NCBI GenBank assembly: GCA_020636275.1
Contig: JACJYD010000001.1
Location: forward strand, 1,426,001 to 1,490,000
Direction of reading: 5' to 3'
DNA length: 64,000 nucleotides
Source: Lewinellaceae bacterium
GTDB taxonomy: Bacteria; Bacteroidota; Bacteroidia; Chitinophagales; Saprospiraceae
The stretch's first letter is position 1; each line of letters opens with the position of its first letter. The position numbers and the translations under genes were made by a program. The notes beneath the pieces were generated by a model that worked only from the letters and a program-made list of their open reading frames with translations, did not search any database and was not told the origin of the DNA. Below, in pieces: positions 17,159 through 26,807 of the stretch.

Positions 17159-19294
17159 TTACCTAGCTAATGTCAGGCGCTTGGTGAGGATTTGTTCACC
17201 AGCAACCAACTTGTAGAAGTAAATTCCGTTTGCGGCGGGCAGTCCGTTGGCGCCATTACCGTCCCACACCATCTTGTGCTTGCCGGCGGGGAAAGTGCCA
17301 TCTGCCAACACACCAACCAATTGACCGTTCATGTCGTAGAGTTCCAACCGAACATCCCGAACGCCCGGAAGCGTGAAGAGGATGTTGGTCTCCGTGCCAA
17401 AGGGGTTGGGGAAGTTTTGCTCCAACTCCGCTTTTTGCATTTCCTCGAGCAGTTCGACTACGCCCATGTGATGACTTCCGTGCGGAATATCCATTGGGAT
17501 GGTGCCGACGTAGAACGGGCGCATCATCTCGTGGTCTTCGTGCGACAGGATGTGGCAGTGCCATACGTAGTCGCCCGGCAGGTCATAGTGGGCGATAACC
17601 TTGGACATTTGGCCTGGAAGTACGTGTACTTCGTCTTTCCAGCCTTTTTCATAATCCTTAACAGCTCCTTCGATCTTGGTTACGACACCAGGATCGGTCA
17701 TGGCAGCTTTGGTGCCACCGACCATCGGGTCAGAACCAATGATCTCGGCTTCTCCTTCATGCGAATAGCGGCCTTCGATCTGGAAGGCTACCTGGTGAAT
17801 GTGCATCGGGTGCGCATCTTCCGTCGTGTTGTAGATCTCCCAGGCTTCGGTGGATCCCAGTGCCGGATTTTCCGTAATGGCTTCATCCCACATCAGGGAG
17901 CCATTGAGCGGGTTACCCGGATCGTAGATGCCCAGGGCCGGGCGGAGGCGGCAATACTGGTCGCGGCCTTCGAAAAGGACCACTTTGCGCGTATTGGTCG
18001 GGACAAGCGGCTCAATGTGATCGCGCAATTGCGTCTCTGTAGATACGGTTGCATTTGGAACCGTTGCCGTAGCACCTACCCGGAACTGCATGATCTGGCC
18101 CGTCGGGCGAGTCACATCCGGCTCAAAATTACCCCCCTTAAAGGGTTCGTCCGGGCCGGTATTCTGGAGGATAACATTCTGGTTCTCATAGCCGGAGAAG
18201 TCGATCACTATGTCGTAACGTTCGCCGGGGCCCATTGTAAAACTGTTGGTTTCAACCGGATACTCCAACAATGCATCGTCCGTACCGACGATCAGGAACG
18301 GCTCTCCATTGCTCAACTGGAAGTTGTAGAAACGGGAGTCGGAACCGTTGAGCACGCGATACCGGTATTTGCGCGGCTCGACATTCTGGTAGGGCCAAAC
18401 CATGCCGTTGACCATGATGAAGTCGCCGAAAAATTCAGCAACGACACTCGGGAACGGGATCGGCGTAACCGGGTTTTCGACCGGGCAATCTTCCAGGTCT
18501 GCTTCGCCGATGAACGGCATGAACAGGGCGCCGGAAGTGGTGAACATACGGTCCTGAACTGCCAGACCATAGCCCATGTCGGGCAGTACATTGGAGGCGA
18601 TCAGTGCCTGCTCGTTGGCGTCTGTTTGGAGGAAGAAACCGGCCAAACCGGCGCAAACGTTCAAGCGGGTGATCCCCAGACAGTGGTCGTGGTACCAGGT
18701 CGTACCAGCTTCCTGGTCCATCCGGTAGTGATACCACTTGTTGTCGCCATACGTGTTCTTGAAGTAGTGGTACCACGGACCACCTTCTTTCCAATCGCGG
18801 GTGTACCAGGCTTCGGTGTTCCCGTCGCTGTGTTCGTTAACGTGACCACCGTGCAGGTGGGTCACGATCGGAATCCCGTTGCGGGGCTTCCACTGCGCCA
18901 TGTGCAGCGAATAGTCGACGGTCATGATGTGGCCGTTCGGCAGTTTATTCCACCACCGGATGTCAAACGGGTTTCCTCGCATCCCTACAATGGTAGGGCC
19001 AGGAGAGGATACCGCGTAGCCTAAACCGTAACCATATACATTCGTATACAACTTGGCGCCTCCCGGGGAATAAAGCCCCATCCACTGGGTCGTTTTCCGG
19101 AGGTAAACCGTCTTGGATCCCCCACCTGTCATGTCAATAACACCGGGAACCGGCAATTCCTGAGCATCCGTGAACTTGGGATGCGTGACCGGGTCCAACG
19201 TAGGGATCTGCGCGTGGACCTGGCCCACAGACATAACCCCAAAGGCTAGTGTCAGCAGGCAAGTCGTTTTTAAAAAGGTAAACTTGGACAACAT
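17159..19294 (-). CDS. T9SS-exported multicopper oxidase (copy 3)
   Basis: A 711-residue multicopper oxidase with an N-terminal signal (MLSKFTFLKTTCLLTLAFG, then VGQVHAQ). Copper motifs HLHGGHV, WYHDHCLG, HPMHIHQVAF and HCHILSHEDHEMM are all present. It differs from its sisters at WYHDHC (alanine to cysteine) and by LNVCAGLAGF, which adds cysteines near the second copper motif. The T9SS type A domain begins QNFPNPFGTETNILF. It is the promoter-proximal gene of the three in transcription order. Extracellular oxidation of a metal or aromatic substrate is expected from the family. Confidence 0.94.
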   Translation of the reverse strand: MLSKFTFLKTTCLLTLAFGVMSVGQVHAQIPTLDPVTHPKFTDAQELPVPGVIDMTGGGSKTVYLRKTTQWMGLYSPGGAKLYTNVYGYGLGYAVSSPGPTIVGMRGNPFDIRWWNKLPNGHIMTVDYSLHMAQWKPRNGIPIVTHLHGGHVNEHSDGNTEAWYTRDWKEGGPWYHYFKNTYGDNKWYHYRMDQEAGTTWYHDHCLGITRLNVCAGLAGFFLQTDANEQALIASNVLPDMGYGLAVQDRMFTTSGALFMPFIGEADLEDCPVENPVTPIPFPSVVAEFFGDFIMVNGMVWPYQNVEPRKYRYRVLNGSDSRFYNFQLSNGEPFLIVGTDDALLEYPVETNSFTMGPGERYDIVIDFSGYENQNVILQNTGPDEPFKGGNFEPDVTRPTGQIMQFRVGATATVPNATVSTETQLRDHIEPLVPTNTRKVVLFEGRDQYCRLRPALGIYDPGNPLNGSLMWDEAITENPALGSTEAWEIYNTTEDAHPMHIHQVAFQIEGRYSHEGEAEIIGSDPMVGGTKAAMTDPGVVTKIEGAVKDYEKGWKDEVHVLPGQMSKVIAHYDLPGDYVWHCHILSHEDHEMMRPFYVGTIPMDIPHGSHHMGVVELLEEMQKAELEQNFPNPFGTETNILFTLPGVRDVRLELYDMNGQLVGVLADGTFPAGKHKMVWDGNGANGLPAANGIYFYKLVAGEQILTKRLTLAR

Positions 19295-19719
19295 AATATG
19301 GAAAAATTTTGGTTACAAACTGGGGAAAAACAATAGCACCGCTTCGTCTGATGACAAGCGCTTCAGTTTATCCAATATTTCTCTCTAGTGTGTATTTTGA
19401 AATCGGTAGGGAAAATTCAACCATTCAGGATTGTCAGGTCGAACTCAAAATCACAGAAGGCTTTGGGTTCCTTCCGGGGTTTTTGGTTTTTCCGGGTTCT
19501 TAGGTTCCTGAGGTTTATTCACTTTTTTTACAAATTTATCCCAAGATAGTGATTTCAGGGGGTGACAAAAGTCATCTTTGGGCTTGAAAGCGGGGTATTG
19601 AAGAGGCTAAAATAGTTAAAATTATTTCAATTTGTTGATAATCAAGTGTTTAGTTATTCTATTTGAATAAACACCAAATGTTCGATTTGTAATTCGAATG
19701 ACAAACTTTCCTGATGTTT
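19295..19719. other. Intergenic spacer upstream of multicopper oxidase copy 3
   Basis: A 425-bp region with no supported gene. Minus-strand TAAATTTG at 19531-19538 fits the TAnnTTTG -7 consensus but lies about 240 bp from the oxidase start, so its role is doubtful. The 19610-19700 part is AT-rich and could contain the hexosaminidase transcript end, but no hairpin is evident. Confidence 0.45.
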
Positions 19720-21855
19720 TTATTGCTGCAAGATCCATTCATCCAGAAATACCCAGGCTTCGTTGCCGGCGCCCTGCATGCCGGGAGGTATTTTTCCAAA
19801 CCGGGTGACATGGAGTTTCCAGTAACGAGCTTCCTTTTCCGGAAAAGTCAGGACAACGGTCTGGACCCTTTCCTTTGTTTGTTCTACCGCAATCTGCCCG
19901 AGAGATTGGTAGTCCGTTCCATCGTCGGAATAGAACAGTTCGACTTCCCTGGGCAGGTAGATCCATTGTCCCTGGCTTTGAAAGAATCGAAGTTGGGCCG
20001 ACCGGATGGGATGCGCTTCGACCAGGTCGGTAGTCAGCACGACGTCTTTTCCCCACCACCCCAACCATTCGCCATCGCCATACCGGGTGGGGTTTCCCAG
20101 CAGGCCGTTGGAGAGGGCGGCGGCTCCTCCCAATTGGTAGTTCGGATGAGGCGGTTCCTGCCATTGGATCTTTTTGCCAAAGGCGGCGTGGGTGTGAAAG
20201 TCCAGACGGAGCAGGCGTCCGCTGGGTTCTCCGGTCGCATCGGCCCGCCAGGCTTGCAGATGGGTATCGGATAAAATGGGGACAGGGCCTTCGTACAACA
20301 CCGGTTTTTCATCGTCGAATTGGTACCACATGGGCATATCCAGACGATTGGACAAACGCAGGTCGGCCCCATCCAATTCGTACCGGATGTCGAACAGGTG
20401 ATCCGCATAGTTTATGTCCAAGCGGGGCAGGTACCGGGCGAGGCGGTCCTGGAAATCCGAAAAATCTTTTGCACTTAAAGGGCTCCAAAGCAGTTCGGCC
20501 AAGGCCAGCGCTCTTGGAAAGGCCATGTATTCCACCTGCCGGGTATCCGGTATGTACTCGGTCCAGAGATTGCCCTGGGCGCCGAGGATATGGCGGGCTT
20601 CTTCCGGACTCAGTTCTTCCGGAACGGGTTCGTAATTATATACTTTTTCCAGCGGAAGGTACCCACCGATGGCCAGGGGTTCGTCGGGGCTTTGCGATTG
20701 ATAGTAGTCGAAATAGCAATGGGAGGTAGGCGTCATGATGACGTCGTGGCCGGCTTGCGCGGCTTCGATCCCCCCCTGTACGCCTCGCCACGACATGACG
20801 GTGGCGTTTTCCGAAAGCCCCCCTTCCAGGATCTCGTCCCAGCCGATCAGCTTGCGACCGTGTTCGCTCAGGAAGCGGTCGATGCGGCGGATGAAGTAGC
20901 TCTGGAGTTCGTCCTCGTCTTTGAGCCCCTCCTTTTTGATCAATTCCTGGCAAAAAGCGCTTTCCTTCCATTGGGTTTTCGGGCATTCGTCGCCCCCGAT
21001 ATGGATGTAGGGACCGGGGAACAGGTCGATCACCTCCAGGAGCACGTTTTCCAAAAATTCGAAGGTTTCCTCGGTCGGACAAAGTACGTCCTCAAAAACG
21101 CCCCATTTCGTAGCCACTTCTAGGGGTTGTCCGTGGCAGCTCAGTTCGGGGTAGGCGGCCAACAAGGCTTGGGAATGTCCCGGCATCTCGATCTCCGGAA
21201 TGATGGTCACAAACCGTTCCCGGGCATATTCCACTACGTCCCGGATCTCTTCCTGGGTGTAATATCCTCCATATCGCTGCCCGTCGAATTGATGCGGTTG
21301 ATCGCTATAGTGCCCCACCAAGGTTTCCTTTCGCCAGGCGGCGACCTCTTGCAAACGCGGATACTTTTTAATCTCGATCCGCCAGCCCTGGTCTTCGGTA
21401 AGGTGCCAATGGAAGTAATTCATCTTGTGCATGGCCAAGAGGTCGATATACTTTTTAATAAAGTCGACCGGAAAGAAATGGCGGCATACATCGAGGTGCA
21501 TGCCCCGGTAGGCAAAGCGGGGGGCGTCCTCGATGTCGAGGCAGGGAAGCACGCCATCCGGCGAGGTGAGTTGTTGCAGGGTTTGCTGGGCATAAAAGGC
21601 ACCTGCTTTCTCTTTGAAGTACATCCGTATCTCCTCCGGCCGGATTTGGAGCCGGTAGCCCTCCGGGTTGGCAATGGCAGTGTCTTGGATCTGAAGGATG
21701 CGGGGGCCATCCGAAAGGCGGCATTCGCCGGGAATCGGTTCCCATTTGGCAGGAAAGGGGATTAAAGCCGGTTTTTCCATCTTGGGAACAGGTTGGGAAA
21801 AAAGAACAGCGGAAAGGAGGGAGAAGGCGAGGGTCACGGCTATAATCCTTTGCAT
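19720..21855 (-). CDS. Beta-N-acetylhexosaminidase, GH20
   Basis: A 711-residue secreted glycosidase. The start at 21855 (MQRIIAVTLAFSLLSAVLFSQ) gives a signal peptide. A GH20b-type N-terminal domain (about 25-135, GYRLQIRPEEIRMYFKEKAG) precedes the catalytic barrel: RGMHLDVCRHFFP, MNYFHWHLTEDQGWRIEIK, and the catalytic pair D289-E290 in HIGGDECPKTQW. The C-terminal about 150 residues form a beta-sandwich that may bind carbohydrate. It should remove terminal N-acetylglucosamine or N-acetylgalactosamine from glycans such as chitin oligomers. No T9SS tail is evident (ends FLDEWILQQ), so it may be periplasmic. Confidence 0.95.
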   Translation of the reverse strand: MQRIIAVTLAFSLLSAVLFSQPVPKMEKPALIPFPAKWEPIPGECRLSDGPRILQIQDTAIANPEGYRLQIRPEEIRMYFKEKAGAFYAQQTLQQLTSPDGVLPCLDIEDAPRFAYRGMHLDVCRHFFPVDFIKKYIDLLAMHKMNYFHWHLTEDQGWRIEIKKYPRLQEVAAWRKETLVGHYSDQPHQFDGQRYGGYYTQEEIRDVVEYARERFVTIIPEIEMPGHSQALLAAYPELSCHGQPLEVATKWGVFEDVLCPTEETFEFLENVLLEVIDLFPGPYIHIGGDECPKTQWKESAFCQELIKKEGLKDEDELQSYFIRRIDRFLSEHGRKLIGWDEILEGGLSENATVMSWRGVQGGIEAAQAGHDVIMTPTSHCYFDYYQSQSPDEPLAIGGYLPLEKVYNYEPVPEELSPEEARHILGAQGNLWTEYIPDTRQVEYMAFPRALALAELLWSPLSAKDFSDFQDRLARYLPRLDINYADHLFDIRYELDGADLRLSNRLDMPMWYQFDDEKPVLYEGPVPILSDTHLQAWRADATGEPSGRLLRLDFHTHAAFGKKIQWQEPPHPNYQLGGAAALSNGLLGNPTRYGDGEWLGWWGKDVVLTTDLVEAHPIRSAQLRFFQSQGQWIYLPREVELFYSDDGTDYQSLGQIAVEQTKERVQTVVLTFPEKEARYWKLHVTRFGKIPPGMQGAGNEAWVFLDEWILQQ

Positions 21856-21906
21856 AGCGTGCAATTTTTGAAGAGGCAAGATAGCAGAAAAAACCGTTTT
21901 GGGATA

Positions 21907-22036
21907 GTGAGGGGGTCACTTAGTCACCCCTTCACTATTCATTGCTGAAAAATCACTCAAAAGCCCTGTATTTACAATATTTTAAGTGATTTTTGACCTT
22001 GTTTTTGGTGAAGGGGTGACTAAGTGACCCCCTCAC
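21907..22036. repeat. Nested 130-bp inverted repeat
   Basis: Two 29-bp arms (21907-21935 and 22008-22036) are perfect reverse complements, beginning GTGAGGGGGTCACTTAG. The 72-bp spacer holds a second inverted pair, AAAAATCACT and AGTGATTTTT. The element lies between the divergent hexosaminidase and ATP-grasp genes and ends 26 bp before the ATP-grasp start. Confidence 0.9.
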
Positions 22037-22062
22037 TCCGCCGATATGACATTTTTGTATGT

Positions 22063-22959
22063 ATGAAAAACTACGACATCACCCTCCTCACCGAATCGCG
22101 GTATGAAAATCCGGTCGCCCCGGATTGGTACAAGCAAAACATCCTTACCGAGGACCGGCTGCTGCGTGAGGCGCTGGAGAAAAGAGGGCTGAAGGTGGCC
22201 CGCACCGATTGGGCCCGGCCGGATTTTGACTGGCAGGCCACCCGGTTTGCTCTGTTTCGCACTACCTGGGACTATTTTCACCGCTTTGCCGAGTTTACAG
22301 CGTGGCTGGACCGCGTCACGTCGTTGACCCGCCTACTCAATCCGCCCGAATTGATCCGGTGGAATATGGATAAGCACTATTTACAGGACCTGGAAAAGAG
22401 AGGACTGCATACCGTTCCCACGCTCTTTTTGGAACCCGGCGAACGGTGCACGCTTCGCGAATTGCACGACCGGACCGGTTGGAAACATACCGTGCTAAAA
22501 CCCGCCGTGTCGGGCGGAGGCCGCCACACCTACCGCCTGGACCCGGAGAATCTGGACGAACACGAGTCCGTTTTTCAACAGCTCCTGGCCCGGGAGTCTA
22601 TGTTGCTGCAGCCTTTTCAGGAGCGGATCCTGACCGAAGGCGAGAAAACCCTCATGGTCATGGGCGGGCAATACACCCATGCGGTATTGAAACGGGCCAA
22701 ACCCGGTGATTTCCGGGTTCAGGACGACTTCGGCGGTACCGTGCACCCGTATTCGCCTACCCGGGAAGAGGTTCGTTTTGCAGAGCAGGCCTTTGCTGCC
22801 TGCGATCCGGCGCCTCTGTACGGTCGCGTCGATATGGTTGCCGATAATGAAGGGAAATTGGCGGTCGTAGAACTGGAATTGATCGAACCCGAGCTGTGGT
22901 TCCGGTTTCACCCGCCTTCGGCGGAGGTGTTGGCCGATGCGTTGTCGGCCTTGTTTTGA
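22063..22959 (+). CDS. ATP-grasp domain protein
   Basis: A 298-residue cytoplasmic enzyme, started at the ATG at 22063 (MKNYDITLLTESRYENP). It has the layout of small RimK/glutathione-synthetase-like ATP-grasp ligases: an N-terminal pre-ATP domain, LNPPELIRWNMDKHYLQDL, the ATP-lysine strand KHTVLKPAVSGGGRHTYRL, and the metal site GRVDMVADNEGKLAVVELE. Family members join a carboxylate to an amine through an acyl phosphate. Substrates are unknown. It is not closely similar by eye to the two ATP-grasp genes near 50 kb. The last 52 bp overlap the convergent glycosyltransferase gene. Confidence 0.85.
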   Translation: MKNYDITLLTESRYENPVAPDWYKQNILTEDRLLREALEKRGLKVARTDWARPDFDWQATRFALFRTTWDYFHRFAEFTAWLDRVTSLTRLLNPPELIRWNMDKHYLQDLEKRGLHTVPTLFLEPGERCTLRELHDRTGWKHTVLKPAVSGGGRHTYRLDPENLDEHESVFQQLLARESMLLQPFQERILTEGEKTLMVMGGQYTHAVLKRAKPGDFRVQDDFGGTVHPYSPTREEVRFAEQAFAACDPAPLYGRVDMVADNEGKLAVVELELIEPELWFRFHPPSAEVLADALSALF

Positions 22960-24428
22960 GGCCGCCAGGACCAGACCGCCACATTTTTGGCCTGAAAAGC
23001 TTCTTCTACCAAACCCCTTTGCCGGAACTGGTCCAGTTCTTCCTTCATCTCTTGCCGGGTTTCCTTCGACATCAGGTGGTTGTAGAGCAGCCATACTCGT
23101 CCGTTTGGCGGCGTATGGTCGCAGATCCGGGCCAATTCTTCGGCGAAATGTTGGTCGCTGTTGACCGTCTCCCCGAATTTTAACGAATAGGGATGCGCGT
23201 AAAGCCGGGTGTAGAAATCGACGCCCGGAACGGCCCATTTCCAGACGTACAGGCCCTCATTCGCATGCTGGTTCGCTTCCAAAAAAGCCAGTGCGCCTTT
23301 CAGGTCTTCCACCAGATAGGGCCGGGTGAAAAACCGGAAACCAGTATGCCTGCTCCCCATCAGCACCAGGCCGGCCAGGATCGCCACCCTGGGCCATTTG
23401 CCGGATTTTTCCCACCAAACATGCCAACCGTAGGCAGCGGTCAGGATGAGCAGGGGGGTCAGAAAAAGGGTCAATCTGGGCAGCAGGGAGTAGTAGTGAA
23501 ACCCGGAAGCGATCAGGCAGGACAATACCGGCAGGCTCCAAAGAAGGACCATCCCCTTTCGCGCCCGCCCCCAGCCGATCCAGGCGCCGAGTAATCCCAG
23601 TCCTCCGACCACCTGCGCCGCTGCGGTCGATCCCGAAAATCCTTTCAATAATTGAAATAACAACCCGCCCCATTGCTTCCATTCGGCAGCAGACGCAGGG
23701 AGCAGGGGCAAAAAATAGGGCTGATGGTAGTTCTGGAGATAATCGCCCTCTGCGTCCGATCTCAAAAAGAAAAAGAAAAACAAGCCGAAACTGAGCAGCC
23801 ACCCGGCAATGCTGACCGCCACGCGGCCAAGGGAAGCCCGGTCGTTTTTTTTCCAAAAAACATAGATCCAATAGATCCCTACTCCGCTCAGGATAAAAAC
23901 CACCGGCATGGACAGCCAACAGATCACCATGCCAAGGAACGTCCAGATGATCGCCTGCTTCCACTGAAAAGGACGTTCTCCCTGGCGAAGCGCCAGCCAC
24001 AGTACCAAAACGGCGGCAAAGACATCGATCCCGTATTGCTTGCACTCGGTGGCATAGCGCAGCAAGGTGGTATGGAAGGAAAAGATCCATACTGCCAGCC
24101 AGCGGGCCGGAAACGATGGGATGAGCCCGGTGGTGATCCGGTAGAAAAGAAATAACGAGGCTAGTCCCGCCAGCAAGGGCAAAAGGCGAAGGGCATATTC
24201 GGTATTGCCCAGGAGCAGGGTATTCCATTTGGTCGCCAAAAGGAAAAGGGGAGGGGCAAACTGCCCATAATCGAGCGGTTGAAGCAATGCGGAAAGATCC
24301 CGCTGCGCGATGTTGCGCGCCAGGTTGGCTTCATCGAGAAAGAGCGAGCGATTTTGGAAAAAAACCGCGATCCGGAGGGCCGCCCCGGTAATTAGCGTAA
24401 GCGAAAGAAGAATATTCCATTTTTTCAC
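22908..24428 (-). CDS. GT39/ArnT-like membrane glycosyltransferase (GT-C), GTG start
   Basis: A 506-residue polytopic membrane protein with about ten hydrophobic helices. The first extracytoplasmic loop carries D32-E33 (LFLDEANLARNI), the acidic motif of GT-C enzymes that use polyprenyl-phosphate sugars. Later segments (RYATECKQYGIDVFAAVLV) also fit this family. It should transfer a sugar to a lipid, protein or glycan on the periplasmic face. The start codon is GTG at 24428, with no in-frame ATG close by. The 3' end overlaps the convergent ATP-grasp gene by 52 bp. Confidence 0.85.
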   Translation of the reverse strand: MKKWNILLSLTLITGAALRIAVFFQNRSLFLDEANLARNIAQRDLSALLQPLDYGQFAPPLFLLATKWNTLLLGNTEYALRLLPLLAGLASLFLFYRITTGLIPSFPARWLAVWIFSFHTTLLRYATECKQYGIDVFAAVLVLWLALRQGERPFQWKQAIIWTFLGMVICWLSMPVVFILSGVGIYWIYVFWKKNDRASLGRVAVSIAGWLLSFGLFFFFFLRSDAEGDYLQNYHQPYFLPLLPASAAEWKQWGGLLFQLLKGFSGSTAAAQVVGGLGLLGAWIGWGRARKGMVLLWSLPVLSCLIASGFHYYSLLPRLTLFLTPLLILTAAYGWHVWWEKSGKWPRVAILAGLVLMGSRHTGFRFFTRPYLVEDLKGALAFLEANQHANEGLYVWKWAVPGVDFYTRLYAHPYSLKFGETVNSDQHFAEELARICDHTPPNGRVWLLYNHLMSKETRQEMKEELDQFRQRGLVEEAFQAKNVAVWSWRPQNKADNASANTSAEGG

Positions 24429-24522
24429 GGTGAAAAATACTGATTTTTCGCAAGGCGAAGTAGTTTAGAGTTTAAAGTGGAGATCCACTCTCCACACTCC
24501 ACACTCAACTATAAAATCGCTC

Positions 24523-26766
24523 ATGAAAAACCTTCTATTCTCTGTACTTGCCATTTTTGGAGCGCATCAACTCGCCGCACAGGTTTCCTTCACGGATATC
24601 CCGAACCTGCCTTTTTTCGATGACCAGGGCTACCTGCGGGGCGTCACCTGGGTAGATGTGAATGGGGATAATATTCTGGACGTGTCGGTCTCCGGCGCCA
24701 CGGGAACCTCTCCCAACTTCGTCAACGCCACCGCTATTTTTATCCACGACGGCAACGGGGCCTTCACCAATACCGGCCTGATCAACAGCTCCCAGCTCAA
24801 CGCCTTCGGGCAGGGCTGGGCCGATTACGACAACGACGGCGACCTCGACGTCTACTTCGGCGCCACCTGGAACAGCGGCGGCATCAACGAATTGTGGCGC
24901 AATGAAGGCGGGGCCGGCTTTACGCAGATCACCAACAGCGGCGCCACGCCCAACACCCCTCAACCCTATGAGGGCACGGTGAGTTGGGGCGACTACGACA
25001 ACGACGGCTTTGCCGATCTCTTCCTGGCCCGATGGAACCAGATGACCAATCGCCTATACCACAACAACGGCGACGGCACTTTTACCGACATCACCACCGG
25101 CGCCCCGGTGGCCGACCCGGGCTGGACCGCGGGGGGCTTTTGGGCCGATTTCGACAATGACCTCGACCTCGATCTTTATGTAGTGAACTACCAGATCGGC
25201 GCATCCGCCCCCGGCGCCAACGATCTTTTCCGCAACAACGGCGACGGCACCTTTACCAAACTCACTACGGCAGGGGCGGTGGTCACCGATGCCCAGAATT
25301 CCCGCTCGGCCAACTGGGTCGACATCAATAACGACGGCTGGCTCGACCTGTTCGTCGGCAATCAGTTCAGCCAGGACAAGATCTATTTCAACAACGGCGA
25401 CGGCACCTTTAGCACCCAGGGACTGGGCGATACAGGGTATACCACCTGGTCGTCGAACTGGGGCGACATCGATAACGACGGCGACCAGGACCTGTTCACC
25501 ATGGGGTTCTGGGGCTATGAGAGCAAGTGCTGGCGCAATGATGGAAATGGCGTTTTTACCGACATAACCGCTTCCTTCCCCAACGTGTATCCGCTTGAAA
25601 CCAGCGGTTCGAGCAGCAACGCCATCGTGGTGGTTGATTACGACCGCGACGGCTGGCTCGACCTGCATATCGTGCAGCCCGATGCGATCGCCGATCATTT
25701 GTATCAAAACCAGGGCGACGGCTGCAAATCCTGGCTGGAAGTGGAATGCATCGGGGTGCAGAGCAACCGGGCGGCGATCGGTGCCACGCTCCGGGCAAAA
25801 GCCACGATCAACGGGGCCGCGGTGTGGCAGATGCGGCAAGTGTCGGCCCAAACGGCCGCTACCGGCCAAAATCCACTCTGGCAGCACTTCGGCTTTGGCG
25901 ATGCCACGGTCATCGATTCGCTGGTTGTGGAATGGCCCTCCGGCACCACCTGTGTATTTGAAAATGTAGCCGTTAACCAGTTGATCGAGATAGAAGAGAC
26001 TTGTTCGATCCAGACCATATTGGCCGATCCCATGGCCAATGCAGGGCAGGACGCGGAGGTGGATTGGTGTGAAGGCGGCGATCCGGTCGACCTGTTCGAC
26101 TACCTGGGCGGCAATCCGGAGGCCGGCGGGCAGTGGGTGGACATGGATTTTGTTCCCACAACCATGCCGGTTCAAGGAGAAGGAGTTTGGTACTACCTCA
26201 TCGACGGGCCGTGCCCGGATACGGCGAAGGTGACGGTCGTCAGCCATCCGTTGCCGGTCCTGATCCTGATGCCCGGCGATACCACCCTGGATGCGGGGAG
26301 CGGATTGAGCCTGCTGGCATCGGGAGCGGATACCTACACCTGGGACCCCTCCAGTCAGTTGAGTTGTTCCAATTGTCCCGACCCGGAATTTACCGCCAAC
26401 GAATCCGTTATTTTGACGGTGACGGGCGAAGATGCGTTCGGTTGCCAGGCTTCGGCTTCGATCGAGATCACGGTGCTGACGAAAGACCTGCGGTTCGAAT
26501 TGCCCAACGCCTTTACGCCCGATAACGACGGATCGAACGATACCTTTAAACCCCTGACGACCGGCGTGATCTTCCAATCTTATGTGCTGCGCATCTTCAA
26601 CCGCTGGGGGCAGTTGATCTACGAAACCACTAACCCGAACAACGGCTGGGACGGACGCTTTGACGGCAAGCCCATGCCCTCCGACGTGTATGCTTTTTAT
26701 ATGGAGTATACGCTGACCGACGGCGTGAAAGGCACGCAGAAAGGAGAAGTATCGCTATTGCGTTGA
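24523..26766 (+). CDS. VCBS/FG-GAP and ASPIC protein with type B T9SS signal
   Basis: A 747-residue secreted protein. A signal peptide (MKNLLFSVLAIFGAHQLAAQ) precedes about six FG-GAP/VCBS repeats with calcium-loop motifs (DYDNDGDLDVYFG, DYDNDGFADLFLAR, DIDNDGDQDLFTMG), predicted to fold as a beta-propeller (about 25-400). An UnbV/ASPIC domain follows (about 405-490, NRAAIGATLRAKATINGA). An Ig-like segment leads to a gliding-motility C-terminal domain (NAFTPDNDGSNDTFKP, FNRWGQLIYE), the type B T9SS signal. It is probably a surface adhesin or binding protein. The amylase gene starts 41 bp downstream on the same strand. Confidence 0.9.
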   Translation: MKNLLFSVLAIFGAHQLAAQVSFTDIPNLPFFDDQGYLRGVTWVDVNGDNILDVSVSGATGTSPNFVNATAIFIHDGNGAFTNTGLINSSQLNAFGQGWADYDNDGDLDVYFGATWNSGGINELWRNEGGAGFTQITNSGATPNTPQPYEGTVSWGDYDNDGFADLFLARWNQMTNRLYHNNGDGTFTDITTGAPVADPGWTAGGFWADFDNDLDLDLYVVNYQIGASAPGANDLFRNNGDGTFTKLTTAGAVVTDAQNSRSANWVDINNDGWLDLFVGNQFSQDKIYFNNGDGTFSTQGLGDTGYTTWSSNWGDIDNDGDQDLFTMGFWGYESKCWRNDGNGVFTDITASFPNVYPLETSGSSSNAIVVVDYDRDGWLDLHIVQPDAIADHLYQNQGDGCKSWLEVECIGVQSNRAAIGATLRAKATINGAAVWQMRQVSAQTAATGQNPLWQHFGFGDATVIDSLVVEWPSGTTCVFENVAVNQLIEIEETCSIQTILADPMANAGQDAEVDWCEGGDPVDLFDYLGGNPEAGGQWVDMDFVPTTMPVQGEGVWYYLIDGPCPDTAKVTVVSHPLPVLILMPGDTTLDAGSGLSLLASGADTYTWDPSSQLSCSNCPDPEFTANESVILTVTGEDAFGCQASASIEITVLTKDLRFELPNAFTPDNDGSNDTFKPLTTGVIFQSYVLRIFNRWGQLIYETTNPNNGWDGRFDGKPMPSDVYAFYMEYTLTDGVKGTQKGEVSLLR

Positions 26767-26775
26767 TCTTTTTAT

Positions 26776-26783
26776 TAATTTTG
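26776..26783 (+). promoter_or_regulatory. Possible -7 box for the amylase gene
   Basis: TAATTTTG fits TAnnTTTG and lies 24 bp before the amylase ATG, an appropriate distance for a short leader. A -33 TTTG is not clear. Motif evidence only. Confidence 0.35.
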
Positions 26784-26807
26784 GGTGCACCAACAAATTA
26801 GAATCTT

